Part shown: positions 37,801-49,800 of the stretch, one piece after another | Position numbering within the stretch: the first letter of the stretch is position 1 | Layout: each line of letters starts with the position of its first letter | Assembly: GCF_964204645.1 (NCBI RefSeq) | Contig: NC_134029.1 | Span: forward strand, 20,850,450-20,914,449 | Source of the DNA: Tubulanus polymorphus | Lineage: Eukaryota; Nemertea; Palaeonemertea; Tubulaniformes; Tubulanidae | Length of the DNA stretch: 64,000 nt | Direction: 5' to 3' | Notes under the pieces: generated by a model | Told to the model about the DNA's origin: nothing | Seen by the model: the letters and a program-made list of their open reading frames with translations, nothing else | Databases searched by the model: none | Made by a program: the position numbers and the translations under genes

Positions 37801-40800
37801 ATGGCTGACCAACTCGTGGATCACGGTCCTCCCAGTAAAAGACAGAAATTAACCAATAATGCATCTCCAACCCTAAATGCTAGTGACAATGCAGGTAACC
37901 ATAAAAATGTGCAGAACACTGAAATTAGTCCTCAATTTGTACGTAAACCAAGCGTTACAAATCTGATAGTCAAGCATAGAGTATTTTTCATGTTCTTTAG
38001 CTTTTTTGGTAAAATATCTTGTCAATCGAAGATTTAAAAAGTGTTATTTGTATCTTGAGTTGAAACCTTCATGTCGATGAAGCTTTTGCCTTAAAATCTA
38101 AAGTAAATTTGAAATAAATTTAAATTTATGCTATTTTGTACCTTGTAATGCCGAGAACGTATCAGTTTCATTTATTTGTGGGCTGCGTTCGTTGCTAGGA
38201 TTGAAATCCACTTCTTCAAAGCGTTCGATGATTCTTTCATTGCAGATTACCTCGGTAATTTCCTCGATGAGCTGCCGGATGAACTCATCGCCGCTCCGAC
38301 TACCGACGGCGGACAAAACGGATCGGCGCCCGAATCGAACGCGATGGTCGAGAATACATCTTCGAAACACCAGCGGTTATCGCAATTACTGGCGGGCGGT
38401 TCGTCCGTCGCGAATACGGCGGGCCTCGAACGACAAGGCTCGAATCCGATTCAAATGATACGAGAACTAAGTCCGAACGTCGCGAATAGCCTGAACAATG
38501 CCGTGAAAAGTCCGTCGTTAGCGAATAATCTGTCGCCGGCCAATGTTGGGAATACGGCGACTTCGACATCGATTCAACACAGTTTGAACAATGTAAATAA
38601 TAGTAATTTCAACAGTATAGCAAGCAGTACTCTGGATTCTATAGCAATCAGTTCGGCAATCGGAACTATGTCGATGGCTAATATGAGGCCTACAGTTACG
38701 CAGGCGCAGAATTTTTTAAATTCGAACTCTGTTGGCGGCTTGCAGCAAAACGGACCGTTAATCATCACCAATCCCGGTCGACGGCCAGTGGGACAACAAG
38801 GCAATATTTTAGTGAATTCTCTCGGCGGCCAACAACAACAACAGCAACAAATCGGCGCTGCGCCTTCGCAGAATAACGTCATGGGTCCTCCGGGGATGAA
38901 CGCGCAGTTACAGGGCCAACAACAGCAACAACTCCAGCCTCAACAATCACAGCAACAACCGCAGCAGCAGCAGCAACAACAACCGCTTGCTACAGGGGTG
39001 AGTAACTAACTTTACTCAATTTCTAATTTATATTTAATCTATTTGGATGATTTGCTGCGAATCTCGGCTTTTCGCCGAACTAAAAGCATGAAATATATTT
39101 CATTATTTCGTCCTCAAAATCTGACGAGAACCGAATAAAACGAGCAGTGCATTCTGAAATGTGGTGTAGGGAAAACGTAAAACATTAAGCGCTGGAAAAA
39201 TATAATAGTCCACTCACTTTTATAGCTTCCTGATAAAGTGCACTTACTTGATACAGTAACCTGAGTCAAGTTCCTAGAAACTGTACTCTATATATTCTGT
39301 GGTACAACTTCTCTTACACAACATGACCTACTTTGTATTCGATGATTTTTAATATGAGACTGAAATAACCGGAGTATCAATGATAATCATTAGCTCATCA
39401 TGCTTACTCATTAGCACATAAGTTACTTAACTTATCAAGTCTGGATGAAAGTAGCTTGTATGTTCGGTCTGTCTGTCTGTCTGTCACTCAGGTCTTCGGT
39501 CTAGTACTGTTAGTTTCCTGTTGTCATGGAAACCAACAAATCGGCACAGCGGCTTTTAGCCTTGAGTGTGTATAATTTTTTCAACATTACATATTTCTTA
39601 CAGCTTCTCTTAGCGTAGTAAACAGCGATGATGTTTTCTTTGTTTTTTTTTTTTGCCGGGGTTTACTTGGTACACGACGATGCATTCGTTTTTCAGGCTC
39701 CCGGCGCGACTGCTAATAACCCGATGAACCCGCCCTCGTCGACGCCGACGGCTGATCCCGAAAAACGTAAACTAATCCAGCAGCAACTGGTGTTGTTGTT
39801 GCACGCGCACAAATGTCAACGTCGAGAACAGGCGAACGGAGAGATGAAGCCGTGTTCTTTACCGCATTGTCGTACTATGAAAAACGTACTCAATCATATG
39901 ACCACATGTAACCGAGGCAAATCGTGTCCAGGTAAATGATCGCGTTCGTTTATATCTGAATTCATGTTCTTCACACGGTTTTCTACCATAGAGTGTGGTT
40001 GTTCATTGACCCGGAAATCCTCGGCGATTGGTCAGGGAATGTTTTTTCCTTGCGAAAATTTTGTAAAAAAAAAAGCGCTAAGTTGTTGCGAAATTGGTTG
40101 AGATAATTAGATTGGCGCATATAATCAAATTTTACTTTCTATGTCTCACGTGTTTCGCTGTGTTAACTGATTGAATTGTTAGCGGATAAGGTTAGGGAAA
40201 TCAACTGGGAATAGTCGAGGAGAACGCAATTCCGAAGAAAATGGCCACCCTGATATATTATCTGTACACCTTGAATCTAATCGGTGAATAATGTGATTAT
40301 TCTGTTGCAGTGGCTCATTGCGCCTCATCCAGGCAGATTATATCACATTGGAAGAACTGTACACGCAACGATTGTCCGGTTTGTTTACCGTTAAAACACG
40401 CTTCGGACCGACAGCGTCCCGGGGCGGTCGTACAACCTCAAACTCAACCGCGCCCGCAAGGACAGATGGCGCCGATCGACATTCAGCGAGCGTACAACGC
40501 GCTCGGCCTGCCGTCTCCGTCGAATCCGTTACCGTCGGCGACGGGACCGGCCGGAATACGACCTCAGCTGCCGCCGACGTCGACCGGCGCGGCTGACGAC
40601 GCCTTCACGACGGTTCTCGAGATTAATAAACCCCTAACAAACCAAACTACAAGAGGTACGTCGTAGATGATCGCTTAAAAATTGTTGATCGCAAAATGAA
40701 TAGAAAATTCTGCGTATACTTATGATCAAATCGGTCTCGAATTCATTTTGTGATCAATGATCGTTTCAATTAGTTAATACATATTATAGTAGGTAAGCTT

Positions 40801-43800
40801 TTGCGGACCCTGTATATGGAATAGCCCGAGTGTCTGCTAAGACCGGCTCGCTGGCTGGCCCCTGTGATGCGTATAAAAGTGCTATGTCGATTTCTCTGTA
40901 GGTTTATCCTCTCCTGGACCTGGTGCCGGACCATCTATTCGGCCAAAGTTACCGCCTCCATCCCCCGCAGCCAGTGATGATGCATTTGCATCAGTTTTGG
41001 AGATTACTAAAGCTTTGTCCCATCCTACCGAACTACCAAATAGAGGTTTGTTATAGACACTGTGGTTGCTATGTGTTAAAAGCACTCATCAGTTTATGTT
41101 TCTCACTTCGTCTTAAAAATTATCGATCCGTAAATTTTCATTAATTTATTAAAATATCACGACGCTGATGAATGTTTTTGTGTATGATCGCCCTAATCTT
41201 AATAATCAAATCTCAACTCGGAGGTAGATTTTTCGTCGATGGTCATCGGTAAACGTTGTGTTTTATAGGCACCGTCGCCGGTAGTGGTCTGATATCACCG
41301 CCATTAAACGCGTTAAACCAGGCGCCCGCCACTCCTGCTCAAGCGTTACAAGCTTTAACCGGCAATCCGGCGGGACCGGGCGGCGCCCTCGGTCTCGGGC
41401 CGCACGGCAATATACCGCCCGGCAATGAAGCGTTGGCGAATCTGGCTCAGACGACGCGCGGGACTAAAGAATGGCATCAACACGTGACACAAGATCTCAG
41501 AAATCATCTCGTACATAAACTGTAAGTCTTCAGCGCCATCTTACTGTATTGTCATCTTACTGCTTTATCATTGCTTTGTAAATAAGGATTTTTTGATATC
41601 CACTAAACTGAGTTTAAGAATACGAATTCCCTGATGTTGATTCGGGTTTTTCGAGGAAAATTTTGAAAATAAGTCATTTGCTTATATTCTGAGCTTTTTG
41701 AAGCGATGCTTTTGACCATCCCGTACATTAAAATTGTACCCATCTCCTGCCACTTCACAACTCATGAATTAGAATTTAAACCAACACGGAAACTTTGCTG
41801 AAAAATTTGCTTTGATTTCTCTTTATCTCTTCAAATCACTAATGCAACATAACAGAACATACGGAAGTTTAAAAATCATCTTGAATTCTTGTTTAAATCG
41901 CTAACGTCTGCGTGATTTTTTAATTTCATAGTGTACAAGCGATCTTCCCAACCCCTGATAGAGCAGCATTTAAAGACAAACGCATGAACAACCTAGTCGC
42001 GTACGCTCGCAAAGTCGAGGGCGATATGTACAATACGGCCAACAGTCGGGAAGAGTATTATCATTTACTTGCCGAGAAAATCTACAAGATACAAAAAGAA
42101 CTGGAGGAGAAACGTCAAAACCGATTGAAAGAACAACAGAAACACGGCGTACCTCCCAGTCCTCTACCCGGTATTCGTCCTATCAATCAAAGTAAGTTTG
42201 GCACCATTCTGTAGTAATTGCTCAAAGAGATCGTAATTTATCAAATTGTGAAAATATTTCTTAAACTACGAACATTTTCATGATTCCTTGAACTCGATAT
42301 CGTTTGTGTAAAATATGAAGCGTTAATTCATGCCAATGCACACATGCAAGCTGCCAGATTAATAATACATGGCTACTGTATATTTCGATTTACAGATGGT
42401 CCGCTTCCAGGACTTAATGCCGGACAAAGACTGCCGAATGCTAATATGGCAGGGTTATCTAACGATCCGTACGCTCTGCTGCCGCCGACGCCTCTACAGC
42501 GACCGGTCGGGCCCGTACAGCCGAATAATATCACTGGTTTGTTACCACCAGCAAGGTCTACAACACCGACAACCAATATCAACGCGGTACGTAAATCGTC
42601 TTAGTTTGCTATGATTTTACATAACTTGTTTTTTAGCAAGTCGACTAAGTGCCATTTAATGCGACTATTCAAAAATTCTTACTTTCCGCAAAAAATGTCA
42701 ACGAGTGCTGATAAGTTTTGCATTTTGGCTTACGAGCCATCTGAAAAATTTAAGTAATTTTGATACTAAGACTTGATCGAATGTTGGAAAAGCCAAACGC
42801 ACATCACGTTTGGTCATTTAATGCGTTCTAGTTGATGTATATATTATTATAATTGATATATTATTATCACATCATTTAATATGACCTAGTGCATGAATGA
42901 CAGGTGGTTTGTTCCGTAGATTATTGTTAGTTTGACAAATCGTGATTGATGAGCAATATGTCTATCATGGGTACTATTTATTTAAAAAAATGCTAATTTT
43001 TCCGCAACTAAAATGCTGAAAAGTGCTAAGTTTCACTTAGCCTTACTGCTAGAAAGCTACATGGCTAAAGGAGGATGTACTTAGATTAATGTTTTTCGTT
43101 GAAAATTTTCAGTTGGCTGCACCAAATCCGACGAGTGTCAGCGCGGCCCTTCAGGAATCTCAAAATCAACTACGCGAAGCGTTGAAGAGGCAACAACAGA
43201 ATATACCGACTCCTCAGCCGGCCTCGTCTCTACCCTGGGAACAACCGGGCTCGCAACAACAAGCTATATTACAATCACCGGCTTCGTTGAGCAATGGTAA
43301 ACAAACGCCTCAACAACCGACTCCGCAGGACGGCCATTCATTGGGTAAAGAGATGAAAGAAGAATGCGATATGAAATCCGAGGTTAAAATCGAGCCGAAA
43401 GCCGAGGCGCAAGCATCGCACGATATCGGCGGCAAGAGCGAGTTACCGTTACTCGAAACGGACGTCAAGATGGAAGTGAAATCCGAAGGTGGTAAAGTGT
43501 TGCCGGTCGGCGGTGGAAAAGGAGACGGAATCGTCGGTAAATTAGAGAGCAAGACTAGTTTAATGGCGGCGACGCCCGGTGGCAGCGGCAGCGGCGGGAA
43601 AATCATGAAACCCGAACAGATGGATACGTCGATAAAATCGGAGCCGATGACGCCGAAAACCGAGACGACCGACGACAAGACCGCGGCCGTAGCCGACGGC
43701 GCGGGAGCGTCCGGCGGTACCGACGGTCAGTCTGGTGCCGATGTAAAACCAGCTGATGGCGATGCCGGACCGAAACCGAGTCGCAAGAAGAGTAAGTGAT

Positions 43801-46800
43801 AGGCCTAATGTATACGCGGTTTACAATCGGGGTTCATTGCAAACAAGTTTTTCTAAGTGCTTACTTTTGAAGAAATCAAAAATTACATTAAGTGCTTGCG
43901 AAGTGCTTACCCATGGCTTTCGATACCCCAAATCAATATTTTTTTGGACAATTACGCGTTACGCGGAAAATTCATAAAGACTGTGAATCTTTGGTTATGC
44001 CTTTTAATGCTTTTGGGCCTGATGATTTATGTTGTGGATTGGGACAAATTTTTCATTGAATATTTTTTTGTTCTGCGTTGCAGTTTTTAAAGCCGATGAA
44101 CTTCGCGCCGCGTTGATGCCGACTCTGGAGAAACTGTACAAGCAAGACCCGGAGTCGATTCCGTTCCGACAGCCGGTCGACCCTAGTCTACTGCAAATAC
44201 CAGTAAGAATTCTATAGCCGTCATTTCATTCAGGACCCTGCTTTCATTGAACCATATTCAAGGGTAACACACGCTATATCTGACCTCGAATCAATTCGAA
44301 AACAGTAATTTCTCGTAACTAACGCGCAGAATTCGACTCTGATATGAAATGTAAATTTCTCGACGACTTTGTGCGATTTTTCTGATATATCAAAATGATG
44401 AAGGTCAGATTTAGATATGTTGCCTGAATCATTCGCTCAACTCCGAGGCATGTATGTGATAGGTGCGTGTTGAAAAAAATTGACGATAGTAGCTTTTAAA
44501 AAAAAAAAAACATTATCACGCGGGGCTGTGTATGTATGTGTGTACGTGATTGATTATAGCCAGCTTTGTTTTAACCCTAAACACGATTTGCTTTAGCACC
44601 GGAATTACGAGTGCAGCGCCTACCCATTCATATCATCACAATCATTTCCATCATTCCGTTTGCTTGGTTATATTCCTTTAAACATTTTTATTAGCGTTTT
44701 AAGTTTTGGATGTTTTAAAAGGGGCACTCGTCGCGTAGACTCGATCATCATAGTTAGGCTACTTACACACACTGCTGCAAGGCTTCTGCTTACTGTCATT
44801 GTTCAATCGCGCTCTTATCTAACGCATTTATTATTATCATCATTCTTATGATCATCGTATAATCTATTATTGATTTATTTTTGTTTTTTTTTTCTTTCGA
44901 ATGGTTCACTGACGGTTTGGGTCCATTGCAAATGACTGCACACTGGCTGTACTTTCTATTAAAGTTTCACCGTGGTTTTTTCCCATTTTGGAACGTCCCG
45001 AAATTCATTTGTTGTTCGATGTGTCCACGTACTTATTACCGCGTGCATGCTTTTACACGATTAACATGGACCGAACGTATTAAATGAAGAAAGTGTGCAG
45101 ACATTTGTGAATTGCTGGTCGTTTCATTCGATTCACTAATAGCACATGTTTCATCAACTCGGGCAATGTACTTTGTTGCAGGACTACTTTGAGATCGTGA
45201 AACGCCCGATGGATCTGTCAACGATCCGTCGTAAACTGGACACCGGTGGCTACAAAGACCCGTGGGAGTACGTCGACGACGTCTGGCTCATGTTCGACAA
45301 CGCGTGGCTCTACAATCGGAAAACGTCTCGCGTTTACAAATACTGCACAAAGGTCAGTCTCTTCTCTCCACCCTCAGATCAGAAATACCATTACCATTTC
45401 AGCGCAGTCAACTACTCATTACTACCAGAATTTTCTAAATACTCTCAAAATCAAGAATAATTTCTAGTTCATTTGCAATGGGGTACCGGCAACGCTACTG
45501 TGGAAAGCGGAATTCCACCATAATCCGCCAGGTTCGCTACTGTACGATACTACATCGACACTGGATTTCTTCTCAAACTCAATTAAAATCTAATGATATT
45601 TTCTCAAATTCTATGCATGATATATGAAAATGGTGGCACATATGAACTCTAATTGGGAGACCGAAAATTGGGATCAAAGTTACTTGAAAATGAATTAATT
45701 TTGGTCGAGTGTGTCCTATAACTCGACATCTGTGGCGACATCTGACGGGATAGCTGGTGTGCCAGTTTCCCATTAATTACTATTTTTGATAAATAACTGT
45801 TGTTAATGCTGAAAACTACTGTGACACACCAAGGTAGTCTGCTCTGCATAGTAGATACTTCGACATGGAGAATTCGATGAAATTGATATTTGTATGTATC
45901 GTTCGATGTTTTATAGTTAGCGGAAGTGTTCGAGAACGAAGTCGACAGCGTCATGGAATCGTTAGGATATTGTTGCGGAAGGAAATACGTGTTCCATCCT
46001 CAAGTATTGTGTTGTTATGGTAAACAGCTTTGTACGATTCCTCGCGACGCCATGTATTACGCTTATCAGAATCGGTAAGTAACTGACATTTTCAGGACCG
46101 TATACTAGCGGTACATTACTTTATTCGGCGTTATTCCGTAAATTCATCATCCTAAATATTTGTCTTCTTTCAGTTACGTCTATTGCGAAAAATGCTTCAA
46201 CGAAATTCACGGCGAGGAAGTAGAATTATCTGAAGATCCGACTCAACCAGTCGTGTAAGTCAATATTATACGTTATAACTAATCGTTTTAGAGACGACTT
46301 CTCTACTGCCATTTACTCAATTCTTGTCATTGGAAATATTTAAAGTTTGAACTAGAAACCGGTGCGTCGAAGTAGCTTGAGAATCCAGTTTCTTTGAGAA
46401 GACGGGACTTTCAGATTTTTTGCCATAGTTCTGAAGTTTTCAAATGTTATTTTGTAAACGAAGAATGAGTTTCTTTCTGTGGTTCGTAGGGAAACAGGGT
46501 TTTTCGTGAACTCATAAACTGAGTCAGTCCTTTAATGCATCTCCCGATGAAATGATTCTACCAGAAATAAGAACGTTTTGATTTAAACGAAGAAAAACTT
46601 GAATTCTGAATGTTTTTCGATTGTATTTCTGTTTTTCAGTAAGATCAAGAAGGATCAATTCGTGCGAATGCGAAATGATCACCTTGATCCCGAGCCGTAA
46701 GTTGGCAGTGTCTATTTTCATGGGCACTATCATCTTAGAAAATGCACTAACCTGACCGCTTTTACTCGCGACCCAATCGAGCCTCAATTGTTTAGATTTC

Positions 46801-49800
46801 AAAACATTTCAGTTGAAATATTCAATATAAATGGCTCGTTGGGTTATTACAACCTTATTCACTATAAATGTACTCCTCGAATGAACATTAATTTCTAATG
46901 CTTAATTAAACAATGGGGGTATAATATATGTACTTGGGCGGAAGTGAAAGGTTGTACGCTATTAAAGCTGTCATGTTTTGTAGTTTTTTTGGCTTGCCTA
47001 GCTATATTTAATAGCACTTCAGGTTGTTGGATCGTTTCGTCGAATTTCCGCCTTCGGTCTCTTTTTTGTATCGCGGGCGGAAATTCGACTGGAAACTCAA
47101 TCACTCCCTGTGGCTTTCTCTCCTTGTTATATATATATATATATATCAATCTGTACTGACATACGAAACGCCCCTGACCTCGTTCTGAATTTGTTGTTAT
47201 CCTTCAGTAAAATCAAGAAAAGCCAATTCGTTAAGGAAAAGAACGACTCTTTAGATTACGAACCGTAAGTTTAAATGACGAAAGGCGCAGGTCGTGACCG
47301 CATGCATCGAATCGTAAAGATTTTCCGAATTGAGACGATACGTGAATCGTCTTGGATAAAATCTTCTATCAATCACTAGTAATTTGTAGTGGTGTCGTCT
47401 GTCTGTATCGGGTGTTGAATGAATGTTTCCCGGAACATTTTTCCAATGAACCTCATACAGTCTTGCGTTTGCTGTGTATCTTTATCAATACTAATATATG
47501 CTTATAAATTAAGTGTATTAGTGCGTAGTTAATATGTATTAAGCAATGTCTAATCTTGTAATTAGTTAAGATATTCAATTTCTGATAAATGCAAAAATTA
47601 GAATTAATACTTAAAAATGAAAAACAATCGAGATTTGAAAAGTGTTTCTTCCCTCGATATTCGGAATAAAGTTTATACGGGTATTGAGAGCGAAGAAACG
47701 TTGCTATTCGCGGAGTCTGTTCATGGTTTTGTGTTATCTACGATTTCAGTTTTATCCTGTGTCAAGAATGCGGACGAAAGTTGCATCAAATATGTGTTCT
47801 ACATTTCGATCCGATTTGGCCGAACGGGTGAGTTTTAAAGATCATCAGATCATCTATCGTAGAAGACGCGATATTCTATGTATTCGATATTTTATGTCGC
47901 TTGTCTTCCGTTTCAGTTTTGTATGTGATAATTGTCTGAAGGCGACGAATCGGAAGCGGAAAGAGAATAAATACACGGCGCGGCGTCTGCCGGCGACGAA
48001 GCTCGGCACGTATTTAGAAAATCGAGTCAATTCGTTCTTGAAGAAGAAAGACTCCGGTGCTGGAGAGGTGGTCATTCGCGTGCTGTCGAGTTCGGAAAAA
48101 GAGACCGACGTCAAAGCTGGAATGAAAGCCAGGTTCGTTGTGGATATAAGTTATTATCTTCTAGAATGATGATTTGATACAGATATTCTCTGTATTAATT
48201 CAGGGTACAAAAGCTTAAAAGTGCTTACTTTTGAACAAAATTTAGTAAAGCCCTTAAAACGAGTAGTATTGTATTCCAAATTATTTTTTTGCCGATTTAT
48301 GTTGTGGACATGGATGAGAGCTGCGAATGATAAGAAAAGTGTCACTTGTGCCTAACAAAAGTGTGCTTACTTTTGCTATCAAAACGTGCTTGAAATTTTG
48401 CTATTTTCACCTCAGCCTTACTGCTATGAACCCTGTTGATTTGTTTTATTTGTAGATATGTGGAAACCGGTGAAATGAGCGAGTCGTTTCCTTACAAAAC
48501 GAAAGCTATGTTTGCATTTGAAGAGATCAACGGAACTGAAGTGTGCTTCTTTGGAATGCATGTACAAGAGTATTCATCTGACTGTGCTATGCCAAACACC
48601 AGGTATGTCGTTCAGTTCTTGAATCCACTGTTATTGTATGGGTGTCATAGATTTTCAGATGTGAACATTTTTAATTGTTCTTATTTCAGGCGAGTTTATA
48701 TATCATATTTGGACAGTGTTCATTTCTTTCAACCACGCCAGTACAGAACTGCAGTTTATCACGAGATATTAATCGGATATTTAGATTATGTCAAACAATT
48801 AGGGTACGTATGCACTGCTGATATGTTAACAGGCTCGCGATAGCTCTATGTTCAGGGATGATAAAAAATAACAATCGAATGTCGTAAATTTTGCAGGTAT
48901 ACAATGGCTCATATATGGGCGTGTCCTCCCAGTGAAGGCGATGACTATATATTTCACTGTCATCCGCCTGAACAGAAGATTCCCAAGCCGAAACGTTTAC
49001 AAGACTGGTATAAAAAGATGCTTGATAAAGCGATTATCGAAAGAGTCGTCATCGACTATAAGGTCAGTTTTTCGGAGGATATTTATTCAGGGACCTGGCA
49101 AAACTCAGTCAATCCTAAAAATCGAGGGAAACTCGGGGAATTTGACGAATTTTGCACAAAAAAAAAACCAGGAATACAAGGAATTTGGATATGTTATTGA
49201 CCATGCTTTTCTTCTTTATCACTAAGTGATTCATAAAAAAATGAATAAATTGTAACTAATAGACCAAGAAATTCCTCGGAATTATTCAGGGAATTTATAA
49301 ACTGCTGGAAAGTGGTCATACTGTTATTTATTATTGAGGGCTTTGTTCGATTGTTTTACAGGATATACTGCGAGACGCTATAGAGAACAATTTAAAAAGC
49401 GCCGCCGAGATGCCGTATTTCGAGGGCGATTTCTGGCCGAATGTCCTCGAAGAGAGCATCAAAGAGTTGGAGCAAGAAGAAGAGGAACGTCGTAAACGCG
49501 AGGAGGCAGATGCCGCGGCGGCTGCAGCTGCCGCAGCTGAAGATACGTGCGAGTTGCCGGAGAACGGCGACGGTGGCGCTGATGTGAGTATTATCGAGAA
49601 TATTCGACGTAATTGGCAACGCGACGAAGCGATCGTTCTGAGTTGAATTATTGATGCTTACGTTTGATTTTAGGGTCAAAAGGGCAAGAAAAAGGGCCAG
49701 AAAAGCGGACGCAATAAGAAGGCCAACAAGAAGAACAACAACCAACGTAAGAATAGCAAGAAATCGAATCTTCCTCACGGTGGAAATGATTTGTCCGCTA

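Larger units (their letters stand above)
45971..47935 (+). other. CREBBP: CBP RING embedded in a discontinuous PHD finger
   Basis: The first PHD ligands ([17 protein letters not shown]) and the RING part ([11 protein letters not shown]) come from exons 12-13. The second PHD half comes from exons 15-16 ([23 protein letters not shown]). In p300 this module packs on the HAT and restrains it. The linker between the last RING ligands and the second PHD half is encoded by a 57-nt exon that is present twice (46640-46696 and 47208-47264). Confidence 0.9.

Noticed and set aside
39628-39696. Methionine start before TAZ1
   Set aside because: Lies in intron sequence; exon 3 begins at 39697 after TTTTTCAG.
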